Positions 49,596 through 63,900 of a stretch of 64,000 bases of DNA are shown piece by piece. Origin of the DNA: Dipylidium caninum. Its lineage: Eukaryota > Platyhelminthes > Cestoda > Cyclophyllidea > Dipylidiidae. The stretch lies in NCBI GenBank assembly GCA_017562135.1, contig QEYB01000062.1, positions 1-64,000 on the forward strand, given 5' to 3'. The position numbers and the translations under genes are program-made. Numbering within the stretch: position 1 is the first letter of the stretch; every line of letters begins with the position of its first letter. A model generated the notes under the pieces. The model was not told where the DNA came from and searched no databases. It saw only the letters and a program-made list of their open reading frames with translations.

Positions 49596-51926
49596 ATGTA
49601 AGTCGATTTAAGAGTGGTTGAGTGAGAACTTGTAAACGCTTAAAATATCATGGTCACAATTTCCTGTAGTAACAGAGGTGCACACGAATGTAGAAATGCA
49701 GAACAGGATGGACATTTGACTGCCCCATTCGGTAAGTCACCGGAAGACACGCCATACCCGTCCTGTAGCTTGTACTGCAGAGGACTAACACAGACATTAC
49801 TGAAAGTGGGTTCTGTAAGGATTGTTTTGGGCGCCATGAAAAGAGCGCAGTATCCAGGAAATGAAGGAGCATCTGTGGAGATTCTGTCTGCTTTTAGGTA
49901 CGTGGGAGGGAGATAGAGAGATAGGAAGGAGAGCTCGGGGACCCTCGAAAGACACAAGGGGAGGACCTATACAATCTCGCTATTGGGGGCATGGTACGCC
50001 AGTCGACGGCCATGGCGCAAGCTGGAAAGACGATGGGCGGAGGGAAAGCAGAATAGAGGAGGCGACAGATTGTAGCATTGCAAATTCGGAGGTTATGGAG
50101 ACTGGAGGGTGAAAGGACCGATCGTACGACAAAGGGGGTACTTCAGTAGAACAGGTTTGGTGCCTCTAACAGGCAATAGATTTCGCGTGTAGTGGTGCAC
50201 CATAATAGGCACGGTGGGGTAGGGTTGACTGTACTCGCCGAGAATAAAAGCTTCAGACTTGGGGTCGTAGGAAATCTTCATGTGTAAAAAATCCCGGTCA
50301 CGCCTTGACAGCCAGAAAGACGTAGTACGTTATCGCGAAAGTACACCAGGCACTCGGGTGTGGCACGAGTAGAACATAGTAAATCATGACAAGGGAAAGG
50401 CGTCCCTCCAAACTACGATGTATGCCGCTTAAGGATAACGAATCAAATTATTTCAACAAGTTAGCGAGTGCCGACGTTCCTTCAGATATCGAGAATATAC
50501 TTAGACAACCCAAGTTTAAACGCAACCGGGTAATCAGCTCCCTTGGGAGCAATCTGACACCTTCGCAAATGGTAACTTCAAAGATATTGCCCCTCACGAA
50601 AGACTCGAGATGCCCTTAGGTATCTCATCCAAAGGTGTCAAGACAAAAATTATCCCATAGAACCCCGGAAACGTTGCATTTGATTCTCTTCTGAAAAAAC
50701 CAGTAAACAGACCCTACCAAAGATACACATACGAGTCTTTTATTTCAGAAATGCCCAATTGTCGGATTCTTTTAGCCTAACAGCAAATGCTACACGTTTG
50801 GATTCTTAATTTACATCTTAGAATGCACCACCCTCCGCTGATAGAAGTTGAGAGACATCGCGTCGATATGTAGGTGTAACGTAGCTAGCAAGAAGACACA
50901 AAGGAAGTGCTTTCGCCTTCAGGAGCTTTGCATCAAGACCGCGCCAAGTCATTTGGCTCGAGAGCCCGGATTTTCGTCAAGTACGCACATTGTCAAAATG
51001 TAATTAAGAACTGCTCTATGGAGTCTGGTCTCGAGACTAAAACGGTGAGTTTGGTGGGAACATCCTGGGTCAGAGAACAAGCCGGTTTAGAGACCAGCAA
51101 TAGGCACAACCAGCGGGACTTGAACAAGGATTAAAGTCACCAACCTGATTGAGAGAGAAAATGCTGCCTTGCTAGTCTCACTAGTGCGCACCAGAAAGCT
51201 CCCCGGAGGAGCCGAACGCAGTAGTGATTCAGCCTCAGCACGCGGTAGGCGGCCGTGAAACCATCTAGAGAAAAGAGAAAGCAGCAGAGGTTACGACAGT
51301 GGCAGGGAATGTTGAACGATGCGCTCAAAAGCGGTCACGCGCAGACGAAGAGGCGTGCCAGCGACGGCATCGGCGCTGCTCCACGCGCACGCGCGCGCAG
51401 CTGCCCGGTGCGTCCGTGGCCGCGTCCGCGTCCGCGGATCAATAAGCGGACGTGCAGGGACGCGACGGCCGCGCACGCGCGCACCCGAGGTGAGGGTTTT
51501 CGCTCAGACGGCCGCGATGGCAGTGGACGCGCTTCGCACGAGATAAACTTGTAGCCTGCAAAACCGTTTTGCGCGCCTAAATCGTGACCAAGTCCACTAG
51601 CTGGGATCTAGTCATCCCGTCGTAGAAATAGTCAGCGGACCTCCTTCCCATGGAAGATATTTGGAGAAAACTCTTGCAGCGCCGAGTGTCGAGTCAACTC
51701 AGAGGCCAAACGCGAAATTAGTTTGAGTCATATATCTCACTCCAGTGAGCGAACTAGTACAAAATATCTCCATCCGCCAAAGTAGCATACGAAAAGGGAC
51801 TCAGTAAAATGTCTTATCGAATGATTGCAGACGTTGGACGGCAAGCATTTTCGCCGCCGGACTAAAATCTGCGATGAAGTCTGAATTTAATAGCCTAAAT
51901 ACTGTTGCATAATGGCCTCGGCTCCA
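49596..51926 (-). other. 3' region of the right-hand gene; no exon supported
   Basis: Lies between the candidate polyadenylation signal and the stop of the last supported exon. Several ORFs of 60-105 codons occur but none looks like a family member. It contains a short CpG-dense patch (51335-51500). It could be 3' UTR, a further intron with a small final exon, or intergenic DNA. Confidence 0.4.
51335..51500. other. CpG-dense patch
   Basis: About 165 bp packed with CG dinucleotides and alternating purine-pyrimidine runs (GCGCACGCGCGCGCAG), inside A+T-richer flanks. No gene start is evident beside it. It could be an exon or promoter of an unseen transcript, or a Z-DNA-prone repeat. Confidence 0.5.
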
Positions 51927-54900
51927 CTAAAGTATGGGACAAGGCAGTATTTCAAGTAGTGTACGCTTTTTCCCAAAAGCAATTTTTTCGTACGGTTGTT
52001 CTTCCACAGGCAAAGAGACGAGAGCTGCCAGATCAGCGGCCCGTTTGCCGCGACTGCGTCCGGTGACAAGGACTTGGGGTCGCTCGTTGTGGGGTACATT
52101 GACCTTGGTGGAGGTCGACCTCTTATCCATCGAGAAATTTGTCTCATCTGCGGCTGGAACGATGATGGACTGTGTGGGATGGTGGTGGTGATTCTGTCGT
52201 CTCCTTCGCTGCCCACTCACGAGTTGGTGTTGGGGCCACAGCATATAGGTCTGGCCGGCGTAGGCATGCGCAGGAGCCGTCTGATACTCGAAAACCCGAC
52301 CGTCAGTCCACACAGCCTCGTCCGCACTCATTTTTCCACCAAGATGTGGTGGGCAGGAGACTTGGGTCTGGAAGAAGTAGCCCCCTCCAGGGGGCATGTC
52401 ACCGGGTGAGATGGCCTTGGAAGAGGAAAAGAAGACGCGTCGGCCATGGTGGTAGACGGGCAGGGATGCGGCGTCCTGAGGCGAGAGCACGAGCCCTGAG
52501 TCGGTCAGATGGACGGCCTTCATGCGGCGACAGATACGCTGTTGTTGGTGATGACGGGGGTCAGAGGGGGTCGAGGAGGCGTCGTCACAACCAGGCCAGT
52601 CGATAAGCGACTGTGTCATGTCCGGGTTCATGACGGATGCAGATGCCATGGTTTTGCGTTGATTGGTTCCTGGAGGGTGCTGCCGTTGAGCGTTGGAGCG
52701 GGCGATTGGATGTTGTCGAACATCGCAACCCATGCGTACAAACCGGCCTGCTGAGTCATAGTCTAAATCTGAGGCAGGGAGGGAGGGATGCAGGAGTGAT
52801 ACAGTAGATAGGGGAAAGGGGAGCGAGAAGACAAAATTGGTGGTACTCTACACTTTGACAGGTTAGTTGAGTGGCCTCGAAACAGTCGGCGTGACACATT
52901 ACTTGCACATGAAGCATCAAAATACACGCCGCGAGATGATGACTCCATCAAAACGGTAAAGGCCACTGAAACCGGTAATTGCGTTGTAATTGTCACATAA
53001 ATCACGGACCAAGTGGATAACTCGTGGTACAAATGACTAGAGGGAGGTCAGGTGTGTACAAGTATATAAATCAGCGGTGGACTGTCCACGAAGCGGTGGC
53101 GGTCACGTTAGCATGATGCTACGAGGTCAACACACTACAAAATAGGAAAACAAACCCAAAAGCCTTAGCCAAAGAATTAGAACAAGGCCAATTGAATGAG
53201 GAAACCTCATTCTCACGAAGCTACAAGCCAGATCAGTTACAGAAAGTCGTTGCACCGCCCTCAAGATAACGGTCAAGTGCAGTAGTAGCCCCAGCGATGC
53301 ATGCGATAATTTCGCATGTACAAGGGCCAAGGTGATTTAGAGACTGGGTTTATGGTAATAATTCATAGTTAAGCGCTGAAACAGTGGATATTCCGGACTC
53401 AAAGACGTCTAGCAGGAGACAAAACAATGAACCTTGACTAAAATCCCACGCATGTCTTGGGTCCGATGATCAGACGAATACTCCTGTTCGCGACACTCAA
53501 ACCCGTAAATCAAATCAAACAGTATACCAAAGGCAGTGGATAAAGTCATTGCGATGCAGTCAATTACCAATGATTAAGCCCCCACCCATGAATTCAAAGT
53601 AGCCGACATTTAGGCATCAAAACACCTCGCAATCCGAAATGATAATAGAGCAGTTTGTGAACGAAACACAAAAGAGGTCTTTTAAATAAAGTATTGCCAT
53701 GGCCATTCCGCAGGTCTTAATGCAAGTTAACGGAATGGATTCACCATCACTTTCACTCACTTAGGCTAACTCATTATGCAGCTGTCACCACAGAGCTGAG
53801 CGGACGTCAACCGTGGCACTAAGAGACCTCTTCAGAGGCTAAGAGGCACACATTTGTCACGCCAAGACTGCCTATCCGACATGGCCGTCGGAAAAGTGAC
53901 AAAAGAAGTTGCGGTCGCTAGGAGGAAAAACCAACCCAAAAAGCGTCCCAAAGCTGTGGTCGTTACTAAGAGCCTCTCTAATGAAGATGGAATCCGGTCG
54001 CCAGAGATGATACAAACTCCACTTGTACGAACGATATGAGTAGACCAACGCAAGAGGGAGCTGTAAACTAACCTAATTAGTTTTTCACAGAAGCTTTTTA
54101 TGAACAAGAGTTTAAAAACGAGGGAAAGGATGCCTCCAAAAAGCGGAGGCCTTGCTTGTGTGGCGCCAAATGGCTTTCGAAGAGAGAGGGAGAACGAGTG
54201 GCCGTTACTAGAGCTTCCATCGGTAAACAATCGAACAGGCCTTCCTTGTTAATGATCCAGGTCAGGCGCAACTGCACCATCTGAAAGTGACCAACGAGAG
54301 TAACCTGACGAGGCTACGCAACTATAAGACTTGTGCAGAAGCAGCAAGACATCGGCACTGCTTCAGCAGACTTCTATTCCCAATACAAGCGCACAAGTGC
54401 TTACTCGAACGATCTTAGGTTTAACATTCCTGTTTCATCAGCGTTGGTAATTGACGTCGACAGAGGTGACCAGTTAAAATGCTCCACTTGGCCGGTGAGA
54501 AACGGCGCAAGAAAGCGTGTAAGTGTCAATTAATTCACAATTCCACAGGACAAAAGAGGGGCTAAACAATCACAGGCAAGATCATGAGAAATATTCCAGT
54601 GGAGACGTGGTTGCATTAACGGTTCTGCCAAATTCTTGAAATCGGAAAGAGAAAACAAGCCACTTCCGAGTACATCCAAAACCGTGATATCTAAAAGAGG
54701 AGAACAGGACTCCTGTGTGGTTTCTCGCATCGTTCTTCTGCTTTATCGCTGTAACGTATCTGCCTTGCAAAGTATGAATCTGATACACAGTAGCAGCACC
54801 GCATTATCCGTAGGGACGGGACGGAAGTAGTTAGCGGCTAGTGTTACTATCTACAAACAATCCTACCGGGGACGACAAAATTCTGAGTGAGAGAAACCCC

Positions 54901-57900
54901 CGACGGCGTACTGAGGTCTCAGGTACAGCAACGTGCAAATGCGTGACATATCAGTCTCAGTAAATCACCGTGTAGGAAAAATTTTAGACCTGCGTGCCAA
55001 GACAGCGTTGCAGATAGCGTCGGGGTTGGACGGAATTAGGCAATATTTTAGCAGTTCCGGCATCGCTGTGTTCACTTCGGGCCCCAACTAAAACACCTGA
55101 CGAATATTTTAATGTGGGAAAATCCTAGTACGCGAAAACAAAGTACCCAACAATGTAGCCCAGCTGGGTTTCACCAAATACGACAGGACGCAAAACGAAA
55201 TCATTAAGAAAGCATCCTCACACATCGCCTTACATTTGTGCGAAAGGCCTTAGACCCAACCGGCAACATTTTCTCTAAACGCAAATTGCGTTTAGTAGTG
55301 TGAATTGGTTGCATTTCAGAAATGGTAACTGCGATTCACCGACAACGGCCCCAAAGCGACAGAATCTTGAATGTAAGTAAACGGGTGGGTCAAACTTCTC
55401 GATCGGAGGGGGCCGAGGACAAGCCTAAACCGTCACAAATATCTAGTGGAACCTCCAACAGCGGCTCTGAGACAGTGTGGCCTCGAATAAATCCCATTGC
55501 TTCTGCGAGAAGCAGAATGGGAAAAGAAATGTTTTAGGAGCTGTCAGTCGAACTTCTTCAGCACAGTTCTTACCTCTTTAAGCCGCAATCGCATAAAAAG
55601 AGCAAGTTAGTGGAGTGAACGCAAAGTGAGATCACAGACAGACTAACCAACGGTTACGACATCCTCTGCAGTCCGCTCAAATGGGGAAATTTGGTAACGG
55701 TGGGAATGTTAGAATGATTGGGGCTCGCAACTGGATAACACTAACTCAAAGCATGTGGTCGCACAAGTTAGAAAAGGCTGCCGAAAATGACCGCAAATGG
55801 TGAAACTACCACCCTGAATCTGGTGTGCCCAATGCCCGCCCCTCTCCCGGCGCCACATGAAACACCAGGCGAATGTTGAGGAGACGATAATCAAAGACCG
55901 GTTTAAGTAACAGTCAAATGCCTCTTCTGATCCTGCCACGAAGACGAAAAATGAGATGAGTCAAGGCCTTACTTGAGAGCCTCCAATGTTAGTAAGATGA
56001 ATTACAGGCGCAATGTCAAAAAGCAAGATTTGAAATTTAACCTTCGCCCACATTTACGAGCGATTTCATAGGGGAGAAGCAAGGCTACAGAAAAAAACGG
56101 CGACAGCAGCAGATGGCTACCGAATAACCTTAATTTAGGTCTAGACCGTCCTAAACGACACAGGCAAAGGCATCCTCCCGTTGAGGACAAGCCTCTACCT
56201 GAAGAAAAAGCAGGTCACTGAAATCCTAATCATCACTAGATCAGAGCATCAAGCTGCCCTGTGAAAGTGAATAAGGTGGATGCATTCACGTTGTAAATAA
56301 AACTCGCAACATAAAATAACGAATATACAATTTGCCACCAATTGAGGGGTAATGGGGAGTAAGTGCCTGTTCCCTAAACCAAAGAAATTGAAATTCGTGG
56401 CGCCGCATTAGAAGCAAAAGAAAATAATGTAGGAAAGGTCATTTACTCACACCCCAGAAAGGTGAAAATGCGACACAAACCTCCTATGCAAAACAGAAGG
56501 CTTTACGCCACCATACGTGATGAAGGAAGAAAGGAGAGTTTGGTCCGTGCACCAAATTATTGTCTTTGCCGTCTGGGCATTTCGTTCGTTCGACTTCAGA
56601 CCCAAGAAATTGGGCAATCACCGCCCACAAAGTTGAGGAGGCGAAATAAGGCACATACGAGTATAAGATTGCCCACTAATCAAAATTTACTTAAACTCAG
56701 GCTCTGTTTCGTGCATAGAGCGACTTCAGCAATAACTGTCCCCGGGGTGGTGATGCAGAAAAAGGGGGATCATTGCAATCATCGTTGGGGCAAACAAGCC
56801 GCCGCACCGGCCTTTGATCCCGCCGCCCAGACCGCACATGCCGCCTGCTCCGGGTCGCCCACTTCAAAGCGGAGGGCGTAAATTTGGGGTCACCTTCACA
56901 TGTGTCTGGGCAAATGTCTGGGTGTCGGGCTGTTGAGGTAATTAAGTGGACCAGCAACAGTTTACCGTGTAGATTCTAACTAAAGGTCTCAGGTTTGTCG
57001 GCCTACCGATAACTAACTGCCCAAATCGTTGAAATTTAGTCAGTTCACTGGATAAAACAAGCGCACATCTCGTAAAACTGAGTGAGACCTAATGATGCAC
57101 ATTTCGACTGAAGAGGGAACACAATGCGAGGAGGCACCACATTCATTAGCGGTAAATGAACAACGATGGGAGGGCAGGTTAAGTAGAAGTTAGTCACCTA
57201 AATCTACTACCTGTCGTCTATCATGCAATCGGCTCAACACAAGCTTCTTAAGAACAGTCCCTAACCCGCTGTGAGAGGCCCCGTCAAAGATTACGGGCCC
57301 TGAAAGCTGGTCTCGCGACCAAAGACCAAGCAGCTGCCAAAAATAGTGACCTCTTCGTTTCAAGTTCTCTTCAAATCGTCAAAACGATGAATTGCACTGC
57401 CCCAAACATTGTTGAAGAACTTATGACTCATGAAGAAGGTATTTCACCGGTTTACCAAATATGAAATAATATGAAAACGCCTAAAAGTTGCCCTCGATAG
57501 GCGCGGGACAGACGGTCGATGGGACCACCTTATTTGAAATAGGAAAAGCTAGCCCTCAGTTATAAAAAGTGGGCAAAGTAAGGTAGCACCACAGGACCTC
57601 AGTTAATCACCGTACTTTACCACCGCTGCTAGTGCGGAAGGCAGTCTGGAAGGACAGACACCTGCGCCCAGCTTTTGAGCCTCGTCCACATTGATGGTGA
57701 ATTTGTCCGAGGATCACTAGCGCTTTCTCAATATTGGTTCATTTAATAAAAAAAACCTACGCATTATTGCGCTCCTACCTTAAGTTCTTTGACCTAGCAA
57801 TAACATCATTGAGAAAGTTGTGAGTACATTAGAAGCTGAAATAAATGAAGTAGGGTAATTTGCGACGTTTCCTCTGATCCTTAATCCCTACGGCGCTTGG

Positions 57901-60900
57901 CCGGGCGTTTTCAACAAACCCATGTCCTGGTGTTAGGGTGGCCGCGTGAATGAAGTGGGCCCCCGGTCACGTGATATTGGAAGTACGGAGTACGTGCAGC
58001 TGCGTACGGAGGCGGCGGAAGGAGTGCACCTAGACACGACGGCCACGCAGCTTGGGGGGGGGATGGGTGGGGAGCGGGGGCAGAGGCAGACTGCCAAACG
58101 GCCTAAATGGACACGTCACGTGATGGGTCGATCCCATCTCCACCACCCAAGTTCGCGGTTCGGGTGGTGCCACACGGCCACACACAAGACTGATGATGTA
58201 CTCGTGAGATTACGAGGCTGGTGCCAGGGTGTGGGGGGAGGGGGGGGGGCGGAGGGGCGGAGGCGTTTTTTAAACAGGCATCGGCACACTGAATGCTCCA
58301 TTAAAACTTGTTTGAAGGGCAGCTCAGGGGCGGCACTAGTTAAGTGTCAATTTCTCAAGTAGAAAGCCTGTTTGTTAGGGGAGTCGTGGTTAGAATTTCC
58401 ACTAGCTACCAACCTTAAAATGGTGTCCAGAACAGGAAATAAAGAATATTCCCGTTAGAGCGCAAAAATTATCAGATAACAGGAAATCCCGGAGCTCAAA
58501 TTTCAGCGGTAAATCCCCAATCTCATGAATATAACAACCGTTATGGAATATCTGCCCCGAAATGTCAGTGGCCTACTTTACTTCTTCTGACAACAGATAA
58601 CAGTCGAAACCTGTCCGACTTGTTCTCTAGCAGTTACTTAATCCACACACGGAGAGTTTCGATACAAGGCGGCCACCGAATAAAACATAAACAAAATTGT
58701 ACAGGTAAATTCACCACAAGACGTGTGGAGCTCTACCGATTGGAGGCAATAGGAGCCTACATGAAAATACGGTTTGCCGACGAACTGGAGAAAGGAATGT
58801 GGTCTCATCTCATGCTCGTTAAAACAAAGCACTAACCCGACCATGAGATAAAACGAAGTCTGTAAGACAGAGGCCGGGCACATATTTGTGTAGCCGTGGT
58901 ATTTACCAAGAAGTTTGCAAATATCACTCAGAAACAGCAAATAATTCAGTATCCGGCAGTGTGTGCCCAACTCGAGGGATCATGTAACCACAAAAATTTC
59001 GCTACTAGAACAACCAAAGGGCACAAAAGTGAGAGCTTTATATGCGGAACCTAATGTTGAACACCCTAAGAACCGAGCAGAAAAACGACTTCCCTGACAA
59101 ATGCGTCGGAAGTACACATGACTACCGACTTTCCAGTTTCAGTGATGTTCACTGATTAAGGAGAGTAAATAAAGACAAAACAACTTTATGCGAATGACGC
59201 CTACCGTCACAATGTACAGCGGCAGTCCAAACATCTCCAGGATTGACCAATGTGCGCGCCTTAGCCATACCCGAAGAGTCAGAATTCATGCGAACCGCTC
59301 GCCTGCCACTGGAAACATCTTTGCTGGGCGCCTCCACGGCATCCAAGGAGTCGTCACCGAAGCTGCGCGCAGTAAGACGGCGCCCACGATGATGCGACTG
59401 CGAGCGACGACTGGCGGCGAGACTCAGCGGACGGGCATCGTTGCCTTCGCTGCCGGGGTCTTCACAGCTACTTTTCGAATTTGCCGTTCGGTGGCCGATC
59501 ATCCGAGACGCACGATGGTGCAGACCCGCCGCTTCGGAGTGCTGCGGTGGCACCCACTGCGGAAGACTTCCGGAAAAATCGACAGCCGCGGAAGTAGGTG
59601 GCGCAACACGCTCCCAAGGCACAACCGATCGACCATCGATGCCTGACTTAGAGTGGTGCTGTTTGACCTTCGTCCTATCAGGATTTTCTTCTTGCTTGTT
59701 GCGAGACGAGGCCTCCGGTACCACGGCTTGTCCGTCAAGGTCGGTCATGGGTGGCTAAAGCGGAACGGATTTGTCTCGATTAGAGGCTCTTTGATCCAAC
59801 TGGCTAACTCTTAAGGGCATTTAGGAAAAACATGAACTTATATCACGAATAACGAGTGTTTTTTTTACCGAGAAATGTCGACAAAGCAGTAGCGAATAGC
59901 AAACATCCTTGTTAAACTCGTGAGCAGCGCGAACGTTCGCTCCTCAGTAGAATCAACCAACCACATGAGGTGTCGAAACGCAAAAAGGTGGCCTAGGGGT
60001 ACGTCACGCGAGGGGCCGAACGACACAGACAAGGCCGCAGCGCTACCCACGTCCGAATTTTTTCGGGAGCCGGTGATAAGGTGACGCATTAGTCAGCTAT
60101 CTGGGGGCTGAAGCGCTTCGGGGGCGGAGACGAGACTGCGACCACTCACGGGACCAGGGGATCGCACCGGCTCCTCCCGATGTCGACAACTAGCTGAGCT
60201 ACGCTTTCAGTAGACGAAAAACCGATCCTGGTTTCGGCTAAAATAAGCAGCACGACACATTCTGTAGCCAAAAGGGCCGAGCTGTCATTGGCCTAGCAAC
60301 ATTGAGCGGTAAAAGAACCACTCCATTTACCGCCACACCGGACTCCGACGCAAGACCGGTGAATGTGACGGCCCGGCCCAAATCAGCCGCCACGGGTTCC
60401 GGTCCAATGTAGCAAAGTGGGGCTGTCCATGACGATATGGCACGCAGTGCGGGTGCGGATATTGCGTCAGAGAGTCGCAGAAAAAATGCGCCGCCCATTA
60501 AATATATTGTCGTTATTGATAGTGTCCATGGCGATGACGTCGCGCTTGTCTAAATAAACAAATCTTCTAAATAAGACAAATGGAGCTTCGTCGGTATCCC
60601 TTTACAAGCGGTACTCTGGAATGTTACACAAGGGAAGGAATAAGTGCTACCTACCTAAGTCAAGGGTTGTTCAAATGAGGCGATGATAAAAACACTGGAC
60701 CGTGACTGACCTGGAGGAGGCCACAAACAAGAACTCACTGTAGGCTAAGATGAGAAGTAGCGATTTCGCCTGTGTTGAAATACAGATTCTTCAAATTATT
60801 TGAGTACTCAACAGGACCAAATTTATACGATAATGATATTGTCTGCGTACTGACCACAAAGTGAAGATTGATAAGGATCGAGATCCGACCTGAACTTGAC

Positions 60901-63900
60901 ATCGAACGTAGTTGTAATCGCGATAGACGTTGAACTCCTCCGCACGCAACGTGCCACTGTAGTTCACGTCATTATGGGAAAGTGGCAAAACACCCACCGT
61001 ATTGACGAACATGTCAGTAGACTTCCTGGAGGAGGTCAGCTGGCGCCAGCTGAGCCATTAATAGGCCTTCGTCTTCAAAATTACTCGGAAGGGAACTGAG
61101 TGGCATACGATAACGTGGAGTTCCGGATAGCATAGGATACTGGCAATGAAGCGCAGAGAACCTGGACATTGTGGCTACCGTGGAGTTGTGTTGCGCTACG
61201 TGGACAAAATCCCGGGTTGAAAAAAAGTGCTTCTCGATTTGTACGGCGTAGTCTCCAAACTCAGAGATGATAGAAGTGGAGGAGTGTACGGTAACGCTAA
61301 TCAAGAGGTGACAACGGACCCAACACAGAGTTGGGAGACAAAGCGAGTCAAACTAAAATGCACTGATAACACGCAGTATAGTCATACGAACCACGTTTTT
61401 TGCACAGTGTGTCATATTAAAAAAGAGTAGATGACCTCGACGTTAGGTGCAAATAACAAGCTCAGACAAGCCCACAAAAAACCCAAGATTTTGATAAAAT
61501 TAAAACCAGTTACTAAGGCGGACTAAGCTCAGATGAACTAACTCATTACTGCAAGAAAAACCGACACAGAAACACATCAAGGTAAAAAGCAAACTGGTCT
61601 GTAGAAACGAGGTTCTTTCTTTCATCGTCCGGGGTTTTCACACATTACTACTAATTTTGCCTATTATTTTTACGAGATTAAGACGCTTCCCTCGCACATT
61701 CTAGGTAAGAACGGAACTCAATAATTGAATCCAAAGGGAAAAACACCCCTTTTCGCGGTAAACAAGGGAAGTACCTTAAGTATGCGAACTAAAACTTGTC
61801 GTTTTTCAAGACATCCTACTCGTTATCAGGACTAACTTACTTCAGGGGGAGTAGTGACCGAGGTTTTCGGGTCCCTTGGTGGAATGGCCGGAGGTGGCGA
61901 AGCCTCAGCGGTTGGGAGATCTGACACAGGTGGAGGGGGAGGCAGGTTAAGAAGAAAGCTTGCCACCGAGGCTCGGCCCCCGCCTGTTGTAGACACGCTT
62001 TCTTGCGGTGGCGGCGGAGGCAGAAGAGGTGGAAGTGTGATAGCATCACCCGAGTCTCTTTTCGTTGTTCCCTGGTGGTCGTCCACTTCGAAGGAACGAC
62101 AATGTTCATGATAACGCTCCCCCTGACCATCTGACGCCTCGTCAGCATGTAACGAAAGATGCAGTGGAGTCGGTGGCGGGGGTGGGAACCAATTAGAGTT
62201 GTTAGGAGTCGGAGTCGCAGTCTCGACGGCCGAATCAGTTTCAGTAGAAGGAACAACACCATGGTTGGAGGAGAGCGACACTTGAGGGTTTGAAGTCTAA
62301 AACAGAAAATGTTGGTAATAGGCCAACCGATTAAAAGGCCTTCCACGTGGTCCACCAAATTCGTTGTAAGCCCGATTCCCGGCTTGTTCTATGGATAATG
62401 AAAAGAAGTAATGTTGCGCAGTAGTGGACGAGTCAGCGCAACTCTATACGCGAATCGGACAAAAAATAGGTGATTAATTCACCTAGACATTATCCTGGCA
62501 AGTAGTAGGCATGCGTAACGAAGAACTTCGGTGGAAGCACATTAGCAATGGACCACCTTATGGTAAGATGAAACCAAGGCTATTGCAGGCGAATACAAAA
62601 TATCTAGGCCAGCAATGTCACCTAAAATGACAATGAACTTACTACCCTTCGTAGTTTGCTTTTTGCCCATTTTAGGTGAGTGCAGTTAGAACAATAAGTT
62701 CCTTCAATGCGATAGCTGATTAGGGCATCTTAACAAACCGAATAAATTTGTCTAATGTTCTATGGGGAACATGCACACCCGAGATCCGAAACTGGCTGCG
62801 TGGTAACGCAGAAGTTAAATTCCGACTGGGATAAGTTTAAATCATCTTTTAAACGCCTCCTTGGATCTTCCACACTTTAAGTTAGAATTTAAACTCAATA
62901 CTGTCGTAGGCTGTAAAAAACTTGATTCATCAGTGAGTTTTATTAAGAAATTTTGTACATGTAAAACCATAAAACACCAAATTTATAGGAACTCCAAAAC
63001 CCTTTCTACAAATATTACCAATTACTACTGAAAAGGATGGTCAAGCGGATGTGGCCCAAACAGCACAAGCTATAAACTTGAAACGGCGTACACGTGTACA
63101 CAAGCCTAAAGGACTATAAAAGAGGGATCCATAAAAATTCTTCTCTACTTGTAACCTTAAGTCATTTCAAAAGGTTAAGTTTGAAAGACTCAACGACGAC
63201 GCAAGGAACGCCCGGGATTTGAATTTAAAGTCCCCTAACAACTAATAGCAGGGACGTCTCTCCCACGCCCCCAGGCTATTTCAAAAAAGAATACAATTGT
63301 TTCTACGACCACGCTATTTTGGGGAATACAATATTATGTAGATAAATGAAAAGACATTGGAGAAGAATGGGTCAATCAAAGCTAAACGTCTATAGGTGCG
63401 TTCGGGAAGCAAAACCCTTATGGTGTTTGACCATAAAAATCTCCCTAGACACAGCAACCATATCGAATTGAAAGCCTTAAATGAAATTATGGCTACCAAG
63501 CAACTGTCAAGCCCTTTGTCCACATGGCAACGTAAACGCCCATTCCATAAAACGCTGAAAGGTAGATGCTTATTAACATAGCATCGGCGAAGTCAAGAAA
63601 CGCAACTGAACAATGCCGGTGAGGCGACCACATGAGACCTACCGACTGGTCCGCTGGTTTCGTGGTAGACGAGGTAAACGTCGAGATGGTGACACTGACT
63701 GGTTGGGCGCTCGTTTTCACAGCCCCACCAGCGGCAGAATCAGAGAGAGGGGAAGAATCGGTTGCCCCGATCTTGGAGGAGGATGAGGAAGCGGCCGAGC
63801 ACGCGCTCTCGCATGCGGCTGCGCCATCCGGGGGTCCTCGACCGCCCTGTATACGCTGTTGTTGGTTGGCCGCCGCAGTTTGGAGGCCGAAACGTGATAA

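Noticed and set aside
59188..59646. 152-codon plus-strand ORF
   Set aside because: It is antisense to the minus-strand exon 59754-59205, which has good splice sites and phase agreement on both sides.
60886..61012. EF-hand-like loop DVNYSGTLRAEEF on the minus strand
   Set aside because: It matches loop spacing by eye, but the putative exon has no convincing acceptor and no partner EF-hand; probably chance.
60238..61304. Further minus-strand ORFs as exons of the right-hand gene
   Set aside because: Some read like protein, but acceptors or donors are weak and they are not needed for phase; left out of the model but not excluded.
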